In this document: one piece after another, positions 1-5,381 of the stretch
Numbering within the stretch: the first letter of the stretch is position 1
Layout: each line of letters begins with the position of its first letter
Source: Spirochaetia bacterium
Lineage (GTDB): Bacteria; Spirochaetota; Spirochaetia; JABMQR01
Length of the DNA stretch: 5,562 nt
Reading direction: 5' to 3'
NCBI GenBank assembly: GCA_016784705.1
Contig: JADHUD010000177.1
Coordinates: 1 to 5,562 of the forward strand
Notes under the pieces: generated by a model
Told to the model about the DNA's origin: nothing
The model's input: the letters and a program-made list of their open reading frames with translations, nothing else
Databases searched by the model: none
Position numbers and translations under genes: made by a program

Positions 1-253
1 TTTTATGGGGTGGATACTGGATATTTCTCTTATTTTGGGGCTTGAATGCACTTGTATGTGCATTCTTCTGGGGTAGACTTTATTTTGACCCTTTTTAATT
101 CCTTTCAGAACAGTAGGTTACAACACCGCAAAATCCTCTACAGAACAAACGTAGGCGCAGAACAACGAAGTGTTTTTTCCAGCACAATCCAAAACCTATA
201 TGCACATTTAAGATCTTGTACAGTATATAGATAAAAATATATTCATTTTCTTC
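1..253. other. AT-rich intergenic stretch without a supported gene
   Basis: No open frame here has a convincing start, ribosome site or recognisable protein. The two short open frames that cross it (46-234 on + and 95-298 on -) give low-complexity or Cys/Arg-rich peptides with no family resemblance. The left part has three GGGG runs (7-10, 37-40, 70-73) and an 8-bp inverted repeat. From about 220 on the DNA becomes very AT-rich, which fits a promoter-proximal region for the + strand gene. The stretch may also include the 3' flank of a gene left of the window, but nothing shows that directly. Confidence 0.6.
44..65. repeat. Perfect 8-bp inverted repeat (hairpin or operator)
   Basis: GAATGCAC (44-51) and GTGCATTC (58-65) are exact reverse complements separated by a 6-nt loop, TTGTAT. 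No run of T follows directly on either strand, so it is not a classical intrinsic terminator. It could be a weak terminator or processing hairpin of an upstream transcript, or a protein-binding dyad. It lies about 190 bp upstream of the candidate promoter, rather far for a simple repressor site. Confidence 0.4.
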
Positions 254-295
254 TTGTAATCTATATTTATTTATCTTATAATTTTTATCATATAT
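225..295. repeat. AT-only inverted repeat spanning the promoter candidate
   Basis: GATAAAAAT (230-238) pairs exactly with ATTTTTATC (281-289). After a one-base bulge at 290 the pairing continues for five bases (225-229 with 291-295). The loop is 42 nt and holds the -35 and most of the -10 element. The composition is almost all A/T, so chance pairing is a real possibility and the structure would be weak. Confidence 0.2.
254..282 (+). promoter_or_regulatory. Candidate sigma70-type promoter for the flavin-domain gene
   Basis: A -35-like hexamer TTGTAA (254-259, four of six consensus bases) is followed by an optimal 17-nt spacer and a perfect -10 hexamer TATAAT (277-282). Transcription would begin near 289, giving a leader of about 208 nt before the ATG at 498. 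The surroundings are AT-rich, which favours a real promoter but also raises the chance of a fortuitous match. TTGACA at 324-329 has no acceptable -10 at 16-18 nt and was not preferred. Confidence 0.5.
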
Positions 296-497
296 CATTC
301 AAAACTGTCGAAGACTCAGATTTTTGACAGATTTACAATCGATTATCTTCCGTTGGCTGTAATTCGATTGGTTACTGGTTCCATAATTTTTCTTATACAT
401 ATGGTTACCAAATATTAAAAAAACTGTTCAGGTTTCAAGCGAATATCTTGTGTTAATCCTGGTTAAACAGTGGTTTCTATTTTCGTGGGAGGTTTAC
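289..497 (+). promoter_or_regulatory. Long 5' leader with inverted repeats, function unknown
   Basis: If the promoter at 254-282 is used, the mRNA has an untranslated leader of about 208 nt. It contains CAATCGA (336-342) complementary to TCGATTG (364-370). A second, bulged pairing joins ACTGTTCAGG (423-432) to CCTG (458-461) and AACAGT (466-471). An imperfect dyad is centred in TGGTTACCA (402-410). I compared it by eye with the conserved core of the FMN riboswitch and saw no match. The structures could influence mRNA stability or translation; none is assigned to a known class. Confidence 0.3.
487..492 (+). promoter_or_regulatory. Shine-Dalgarno site that fixes the start at 498
   Basis: GGGAGG lies 5 nt before the ATG at 498. 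The same frame is open back to a GTG at 450, but that start has no comparable ribosome site. It would also place 16 extra residues in front of a textbook signal peptide, so 498 is chosen. Confidence 0.85.
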
Positions 498-2471
498 ATG
501 AAAAAAATTCTCTTTATCCTGATTCTTCTCCTTGTTGCTTTCAGCATTTCTGCTAAAGGAGGAGAAGAAAAAGCTGCTGCTGCAGAATCTGCATCAGTAG
601 AAGTCGGTCCTTATACTGATGGTCTCTACATAGCATCAGAGGACATATTCTCAAATTCGGGTTGGAAATATATTGCAACACTAGAGGTTGAAAATGGGTA
701 TATAGTATCAGCCGACTGGAATGGTGTTTATATCAATGCAGGATATGACAAAAAAACTGTTTCAGAAAATGGTAATTACAAGATGGTACAGTTCGGTGGA
801 GCTCAATCAGACTGGCATGTCCAGGCTGAAGCTGCTGAAGCTTACCTCCTGGAAACACAGGATCCATCTGCAATTGAGTATAAAGACGATGCCGGACATA
901 CAGATGATATAGCGGGCGTTTCTATCCATGTAGTTGAATTTTTCTCTCTTGCAGAAAAAGCCCTTGCTAATGGTCCTGTTGAACGTGGTCCTTATACTGA
1001 TGGCTACTACTTTGCTGAAGAAGCTGCTTTTGCAGGTAATGGCTGGAAATACTTTGTTGATATCACTGTACTGAATGGTAATATTGCCGCAGCAAGCTGG
1101 AATGGCGTTAATATTAAAGCCGGTGATGATAAGAAAACAGTTTCAAAAGCCGGTAATTACAATATGGTTCAATTCGGCGGAGCACAGTCAGACTGGCACG
1201 TACAAGCTGAGGCAGCAGAAGCATTTCTTCTTGAGACTCAGGATCCAACAGCAATCACCTACAAAGACGATGCCGGCCACACAGATGATATAGCGGGTGT
1301 TTCTATTCATGTTGTTGAGTTCTTCTCTCTCGCAGAAGAGGCTCTCGCTGCAGGCCCAAAATCTGTTGGACCTTATGCTGATGGGACATATCATGCTGAA
1401 GAGGCTGAATTTGCAGGAAACGGCTGGAAATATTTTGCAGACCTTACAGTATATAATGGAAGAATTGTTGCTGCAAACTGGAATGGTGTTCACACTTCTG
1501 CAGAGTATGACAAGAAAACTGTTTCAAAAGCTGGAAATTATAATATGGTACAATTTGGCGGAGCTCAATCCGAATGGGATGTACAGGCTGCAGCTGCTGA
1601 AGCTTACTTGCTGGAAACACAAGATCCTACTGCAATTGTATATAAAGACGATGCAGGTCACACAGATGATATAGCCGGTGTTTCTATTCATGTCATAGAG
1701 TTCTTCTCACTTGCTGAAGAGGCTTTGAATGCAGGACCTGTACCTACAGGAGTATATGCTGATGGCCATTATCATGCTGAAGAGGCTGAATTTGCAGGAA
1801 ACGGCTGGAAATACATGGTTGATTTAACTGTCGTTAACGGAAGAATTGTTGCTGCCAACTGGAATGGTGCAAATATTTCAAGTGGAACTGACAAGAAAAC
1901 CAGATCAAAAGATGGTGAATACAATATGGTGCAGTTTGGCGGAGCTCAATCCGAATGGGATGTACAGGCTGCTGCTGCTGAAGCATTACTTCTTGAGACT
2001 CAGGATCCGACAGCAATCACCTACAAAGACGATGCCGGTCACACTGATGATATAGCGGGTGTTTCTATTCATGTTATTGAGTTCTTCTCTCTTGCAGAAG
2101 AGGCTCTCGCTGCGGGAACTGTTGAAGTTGGTCCCTATAAAAATGGAGCTTACCATGCAGAAGCTGCGGAATTTGATAAAAACGGATGGAAATCCGTTGT
2201 AGATATTACTGTTATTAGTGGTAATATTGTTGCTGTAAATTTTGATTCTGTTAACGCCGAAGGCGAAAGCAAAGCAAAACTTGCCTCAGAAGGTCAATAT
2301 GGAATGCTTGAGAATGGTGGTGCGCAGGCATCATGGGATGTTCAGGCACGAACCGCTGCTGATTATGTTCTTGCAATGCAGACACCTTCCGTTGCAGTAG
2401 ATGATATTGCTGGAGTGTCTATATATGTTTCTGACTTATTTGCATTAGCAATGGAAGCAATGGGACTATAG
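498..2471 (+). CDS. Exported protein with five tandem FMN-binding domains
   Basis: A 657-residue secreted protein, probably periplasmic or surface-exposed. Residues 1-19 form a signal peptide (MKK, then a Leu/Ile core, then S-I-S-A before K20) with a signal-peptidase-I-type end. The protein has no cysteine, so it is not a lipoprotein, unlike many relatives. An Ala/Glu linker (20-36) precedes domains starting at G37, G164, G291, G418 and G545. Each domain has an aromatic DG-Y start, a GWK segment followed by two beta-like strands around an NG turn, a W-x-x-Q-A helix, and a D-D-I-A-G-V-S motif followed by a short helix. This order matches the COG4939/PF04205 FMN-binding family (PplA-like and treponemal 'major membrane immunogen' proteins). 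In that family ApbE attaches FMN to the last Thr/Ser of D-x-x-[ST]-G-A-[TS]; the equivalent serines here are S142, S269, S396, S523 and S641. Motif variation leaves covalent flavin unproven. The likely role is extracytosolic electron transfer. No ApbE or membrane partner is in the window. The gene appears monocistronic. Confidence 0.8.
   Translation: MKKILFILILLLVAFSISAKGGEEKAAAAESASVEVGPYTDGLYIASEDIFSNSGWKYIATLEVENGYIVSADWNGVYINAGYDKKTVSENGNYKMVQFGGAQSDWHVQAEAAEAYLLETQDPSAIEYKDDAGHTDDIAGVSIHVVEFFSLAEKALANGPVERGPYTDGYYFAEEAAFAGNGWKYFVDITVLNGNIAAASWNGVNIKAGDDKKTVSKAGNYNMVQFGGAQSDWHVQAEAAEAFLLETQDPTAITYKDDAGHTDDIAGVSIHVVEFFSLAEEALAAGPKSVGPYADGTYHAEEAEFAGNGWKYFADLTVYNGRIVAANWNGVHTSAEYDKKTVSKAGNYNMVQFGGAQSEWDVQAAAAEAYLLETQDPTAIVYKDDAGHTDDIAGVSIHVIEFFSLAEEALNAGPVPTGVYADGHYHAEEAEFAGNGWKYMVDLTVVNGRIVAANWNGANISSGTDKKTRSKDGEYNMVQFGGAQSEWDVQAAAAEALLLETQDPTAITYKDDAGHTDDIAGVSIHVIEFFSLAEEALAAGTVEVGPYKNGAYHAEAAEFDKNGWKSVVDITVISGNIVAVNFDSVNAEGESKAKLASEGQYGMLENGGAQASWDVQARTAADYVLAMQTPSVAVDDIAGVSIYVSDLFALAMEAMGL
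606..2468 (+). repeat. Five in-frame tandem repeats, 381-bp period
   Basis: Units start at 606, 987, 1368, 1749 and 2130, exactly 381 bp (127 codons) apart with no indel between the first four. Units 1-4 are nearly identical in protein sequence over the second half. Unit 5 (113 residues) is divergent: it lacks the W-N-G motif and the K-D-D-A-G-H-T loop and is about nine residues shorter up to the D-D-I-A-G motif. Units 3 and 4 share an uninterrupted 44-bp identity (1389-1432 with 1770-1813). The last third of unit 4 instead resembles unit 2 (1227-1354 with 1989-2116, six differences by hand count). Confidence 0.95.
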
Positions 2472-2498
2472 AATTCTATAAACAATAAATATTAGTAT

Positions 2499-2525
2499 AA
2501 CCGGGGAGAAATCCCCGGTTTTTTT
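2499..2525 (+). terminator. Intrinsic terminator of the flavin-domain gene
   Basis: AACCGGGGA (2499-2507) pairs perfectly with TCCCCGGTT (2512-2520) around a GAAA tetraloop, and seven T (2519-2525) follow. It starts 27 nt after the TAG. The T-tract runs into the stop codon of the convergent gene (TAA at 2526-2524). Read on the - strand the hairpin is followed by ATACTAATATTT rather than a T run, so it should work mainly for the + strand gene and at best weakly in the other direction. Confidence 0.92.
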
Positions 2526-3102
2526 AATGAGAGACGGAACGTTTGACTCCTATACCAAGAAAAACCATTAACACCTGAATGGTATTCTCCAGATCATCAC
2601 TATAAGTACTCTCCTGCAGCAGTATTTTCTGTTCACTCGTCTCTACAGATAAACGATACAAGTGTGATCTATTTTCAAAGAAATTCATTGGATTAATCTT
2701 ATGGCGACCAGCAGGAATCTCTTTTTTACCACTTCTCATAAATTCAAGGTCAGTAAACTGCAAATATGCAATATCTGAAAGGTTTTTCAAAAGATTCTCA
2801 CTGGAAACAAGCAAAGAAAACAGGTAGACATTCCTGACTAATAAATCTTTCTTCTTATCGAAGAGAATGACTTTATTGAAACCGGCTGCAAAGGCTGAAC
2901 CAACAATAAAAAAAAGAATGAGAACTGTCCCAATTAGCCTGTTGCCCTGCAAATCCTGCTCCAGCTCAAAACCAAAGACTGCGGTTGTTAGTAAAAGAAT
3001 ACAGATGACTGCAAATAAGACTCTACGATGAGGAGAGGCAGTGATTGCCACTGCCTCCTGATTGATAATTTTTATTTTGGAAGCTGCTCTGAATGGGGTC
3101 AC
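2524..3102 (-). CDS. Small two-helix membrane protein, possible PH-like domain
   Basis: A 192-residue protein that I do not recognise as a named family. A 25-residue polar N-terminus is followed by two hydrophobic segments (about 28-45 and 55-78) forming a hairpin. A soluble part of about 115 residues follows; it starts with a basic patch (K83-K85, R90), and its strand-like segments, final amphipathic helix and F-L-G-I-G end recall bacterial PH-like domains on a two-helix anchor. That resemblance is by pattern only. The start is GTG at 3102, 13 nt after the OppF-type gene, with only a weak GAGTAGG-like ribosome site overlapping the preceding stop codon. A strong AGGAGG lies inside the frame (3059-3054), but it is only 2 nt from the in-frame GTG at 3051, too close for normal use. 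It is probably the last gene of the importer operon. Whether it serves the transporter is unknown. Confidence 0.7.
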   Translation of the reverse strand: MTPFRAASKIKIINQEAVAITASPHRRVLFAVICILLLTTAVFGFELEQDLQGNRLIGTVLILFFIVGSAFAAGFNKVILFDKKKDLLVRNVYLFSLLVSSENLLKNLSDIAYLQFTDLEFMRSGKKEIPAGRHKINPMNFFENRSHLYRLSVETSEQKILLQESTYSDDLENTIQVLMVFLGIGVKRSVSH

Positions 3103-3115
3103 CGGGTTTTACGAC

Positions 3116-4282
3116 CTACTCAATTTCAATTTTTCCTATTGGATTATGACATGCAAAAAAGTGATTATAACCATCATCTTTGAACTCCGGCCGCAACTCT
3201 GAACATATTTTTGAAGCCTTTGGACACCTCGGATGAAAAGTACAGCCTGAGGGTGAATTAACAGGAGAGGGAACATCACCCTTTAGTATTGTTCCTTTAA
3301 AAGAGATTTCGGGGTCAGCCACCGGAACAGAACCAAGCAGTGATTCTGTATATGGGTGCCGGGGAGAAATGTAAACTTTATCCGCATCTGCCAGTTCTAC
3401 CATTCTGCCAAGGTACATTACCCCTACCTTATCTGAAATATACTGCACAACACTTAAATCATGTGCAATAAAAACATACGTTAAATTTAATTCTTCCTGC
3501 AAATCGATGAGTAAGTTCAATACCTGAGCCTGAATTGATACATCCAGAGCCGATACCGGTTCATCACAAATAATAAGAGACGGATCTAATGCTAAAGCCC
3601 TTGCAATTCCAATTCTCTGACGCTGACCACCTGAAAACTCGTGGGGATAACGTCTCTCAGCATTTGCAGGCAGACCCACAACCTCAAGAAGTTTTCTAAC
3701 CCTTTTATCAATCTCTTTTGGTTCCCAGAGTTTAAATTCCATGGGACCTTCTGAAATGAGATCTTTAACCAGCATTCTGGGATTCAGCGATGCCCAAGGA
3801 TCCTGAAAAACCATCTGAATATGTCTTCTATTCTTTTTCAATATATCCCGCGGCATTGATAAAAGATCGGTATCAACAGCAAGGTGATCGGCTTTTTTCT
3901 TAAGGTTGTCAATGGTACCGGATAAATTTTTCATCATTGCTTTATCAGCACGGGAAAGTACTAAATTTTCTGCTGCAATTGCTGCCCGCTGAGCTTCCAA
4001 TTCTTCCCGCTTGGTATCAATTTCAAGCACATTCTTTGTTATACCATCTTTTGGATTGATAAATACACGTCCGCCCTCGGCATCGTAGAGTCGAATCAGC
4101 AAACGTCCAAGGGTTGTTTTTCCGCAACCTGACTCCCCTACCAGACCAAGTGTTTCTCCACGTTTCAGCTCAAATGAAACACTATCCACGGCTTTCAGCA
4201 TCAATTTTTTATTGGAAAAAGCACTGGCCTTTACAGGGAAAATTTTTGTTGCTTTATATACCTTTAATAATAGATCATCCAT
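3116..4282 (-). CDS. oppF: OppF/DppF-type peptide ABC importer ATPase with insertion
   Basis: A 388-residue cytosolic ATP-binding subunit of a peptide/nickel-class importer, which pairs with the OppD-type subunit to power uptake. Visible motifs are Walker A G-E-S-G-C-G-K-T (49-56), Q-loop V-F-Q-D-P (Q160), S-L-N-P-R-M, signature F-S-G-G-Q (216-220), Walker B I-I-C-D-E-P (D240, E241), D-loop S-A-L-D (244-247) and H-loop His274. The Q-type signature and QDP-W-A-S-L-N-P-R-M are OppF-like. The C-terminal oligopeptide-transporter domain has C347, C353, C360 and C378, the pattern that can hold an iron-sulfur cluster in this family. Lys55 to Gln160 spans 105 residues, against about 45 in E. coli OppF, because of a charged, helical, coiled-coil-like insertion at roughly 80-145. 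All ATPase residues are intact, so it should be active. Substrate (oligopeptide, dipeptide or other) cannot be read from this subunit. The ATG is 2 nt from the preceding stop, indicating translational coupling. Confidence 0.93.
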   Translation of the reverse strand: MDDLLLKVYKATKIFPVKASAFSNKKLMLKAVDSVSFELKRGETLGLVGESGCGKTTLGRLLIRLYDAEGGRVFINPKDGITKNVLEIDTKREELEAQRAAIAAENLVLSRADKAMMKNLSGTIDNLKKKADHLAVDTDLLSMPRDILKKNRRHIQMVFQDPWASLNPRMLVKDLISEGPMEFKLWEPKEIDKRVRKLLEVVGLPANAERRYPHEFSGGQRQRIGIARALALDPSLIICDEPVSALDVSIQAQVLNLLIDLQEELNLTYVFIAHDLSVVQYISDKVGVMYLGRMVELADADKVYISPRHPYTESLLGSVPVADPEISFKGTILKGDVPSPVNSPSGCTFHPRCPKASKICSELRPEFKDDGYNHFFACHNPIGKIEIE

Positions 4283-4284
4283 AA

Positions 4285-5358
4285 TTATCCCCTAGCCTTC
4301 AAACGATATCCGCGTTTATATTTCCGGCTTTTCATTATCTCTGCAGCTAAATCTTCACCCTCTTTTTCCTCATTATGATACAGAAAACAGCGGACTGAAT
4401 GATCCTTCTCTATCTCCATAAGTTTTGGTTCAGCATGAAAACACTTTTCCATTGCTTTGCTGCAGCGGGGAGCAAATCGGCACCCCTTCGGAAAGTCAGT
4501 GTGATCAGGTAGATTTCCTAAAATAGTATTCAATTTTCTTCGGGTTCCATCTTTATGTGTTTTACCCTCACCAAGGACAGGTATTGAAGTTAACAAACCC
4601 TGAGTGTACGGATGAAAGGGTTTTTTAAATACTGTTTTAACATCAGTACTTTCTACTGCCACTCCTGCGTACATAACCATAACTCTATCGGTAAAACCTG
4701 CAATAACTGCTAAATCATGTGTAATAAATATTATTGATGTTTCATGCTTATCCTTCAAGCTTCCCATCAACCTGAGAATTTGTGCCTGAATTGTTACATC
4801 CAAAGCTGTAGTCGGCTCATCTGCAATCAATATTGACGGTTCACAAGCCATTGCCATTGCTATCATCCCACGCTGGCGGAGACCTCCAGAGAGTTGAAAC
4901 GGATATTCATCAACCCGCTCATCAGGATCAGACATCCCAACCATGTCCAATAGATTTATACTTTCGGTTCTTGCTTCCAGCTCAGTCATTCCCCTGTGGA
5001 GCATTAAGACTTCAGAAATTTGGTTTCCCAGCGTAAATAAAGGATTCAAACTGGTCATTGGTTCCTGAAATATCATGGAAATTCTATTTCCTCTGATTTT
5101 CCGCATCTCTTCTTCGTGCAGTTTCAACAGATCAGAACCGTTAAAGAAAATTTCACCTGTTTCAATCTTTCCCGGCGGGGTCTGAATGAGATTCATAATT
5201 GACATAGAGGTTTGTGATTTACCGCAGCCTGATTCACCGACAATACCCAGAATTTCTCCTTTATCAAGATGAAAATCCAGTCCGTCAACAGCTCTGACAA
5301 TATGAGTATGATGATAATAATATGTTCGCAAGTCTTTCACTTCTAATAGATGACTCAT
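4285..5358 (-). CDS. oppD: OppD/DppD-type peptide ABC importer ATPase
   Basis: A 357-residue cytosolic ATP-binding subunit, the partner of the OppF-type protein encoded next. Walker A is G-E-S-G-C-G-K-S (41-48), the Q-loop is I-F-Q-E-P (Q98) followed by M-T-S-L-N-P, the signature is L-S-G-G-L-R-Q-R (156-163), Walker B is I-L-I-A-D-E-P (D180, E181), the D-loop is T-A-L-D (184-187) and the H-loop is His214. The QEP-M-T-S-L-N-P motif and a hydrophobic residue in place of Gln in the signature (Leu here, usually Met) mark the OppD branch. The C-terminal domain carries C293, C299, C306 and C324 with the same C-x5-C-x6-C-x17-C spacing as the OppF-type partner. A basic tail of about 30 residues (328-357) follows the last cysteine. 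Length is slightly above the family's usual 320-340. It sits 23 nt after the permease gene and has a good ribosome site. Confidence 0.95.
   Translation of the reverse strand: MSHLLEVKDLRTYYYHHTHIVRAVDGLDFHLDKGEILGIVGESGCGKSQTSMSIMNLIQTPPGKIETGEIFFNGSDLLKLHEEEMRKIRGNRISMIFQEPMTSLNPLFTLGNQISEVLMLHRGMTELEARTESINLLDMVGMSDPDERVDEYPFQLSGGLRQRGMIAMAMACEPSILIADEPTTALDVTIQAQILRLMGSLKDKHETSIIFITHDLAVIAGFTDRVMVMYAGVAVESTDVKTVFKKPFHPYTQGLLTSIPVLGEGKTHKDGTRRKLNTILGNLPDHTDFPKGCRFAPRCSKAMEKCFHAEPKLMEIEKDHSVRCFLYHNEEKEGEDLAAEIMKSRKYKRGYRLKARG
4288..4293 (-). promoter_or_regulatory. Shine-Dalgarno site of the OppF-type gene inside oppD
   Basis: AGGGGA on the - strand (4293 to 4288) overlaps the last codons of the OppD-type gene and lies 5 nt before the ATG at 4282. 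With only 2 nt between the TAA and the ATG, translation of the two ATPase genes is probably coupled, which suits subunits needed in equal amounts. Confidence 0.75.
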
Positions 5359-5365
5359 AAAAATA

Positions 5366-5371
5366 CTCCCT
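5366..5371 (-). promoter_or_regulatory. Shine-Dalgarno site of the OppD-type gene
   Basis: AGGGAG on the - strand (5371 to 5366) lies 7 nt before the ATG at 5358. It sits in the 23-nt gap between the permease stop and the ATPase start and supports that start; no promoter or terminator fits in this gap. Confidence 0.8.
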
Positions 5372-5381
5372 GTATCTTAAC

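Noticed and set aside
7..73. G-quadruplex from three GGGG runs
   Set aside because: There are only three runs, separated by about 26 and 29 nt, which is too few and too far apart.
46..234. Short + strand open frame of 62 codons
   Set aside because: No ribosome site, no recognisable protein features, and it lies across AT-rich DNA with the hairpin at its start.
95..298. Short - strand open frame of 67 codons
   Set aside because: Its start lies in extreme AT-rich DNA overlapping the promoter candidate, and the Cys/Arg/Phe-rich peptide resembles nothing known.
324..329. Perfect TTGACA as the -35 of the main promoter
   Set aside because: The sequence 16-18 nt downstream (around TCTTCCG) has no resemblance to a -10 element.
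450..497. Longer start (GTG at 450) for the flavin-domain protein
   Set aside because: It adds 16 residues ahead of a clear signal peptide and has no ribosome site, while GGGAGG is 5 nt before the ATG at 498.
289..497. FMN riboswitch upstream of a putative flavin protein
   Set aside because: The conserved G-rich and CCGGCGGT-type core elements are absent.
498..557. Lipoprotein signal peptide
   Set aside because: There is no cysteine at or near the cleavage region, or anywhere in the protein.
721..2055. Several open frames of 60-125 codons in other frames of the repeat gene, on both strands
   Set aside because: They recur at matching positions in each 381-bp unit and are shadows of the conserved reading frame.
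606..2468. CRISPR or short tandem repeat array
   Set aside because: The repeats are 381-bp coding units in frame, with no spacers.
4833..5036. + strand open frame of 67 codons inside the OppD-type gene
   Set aside because: It is fully antisense to a well-conserved ATPase with no ribosome site.
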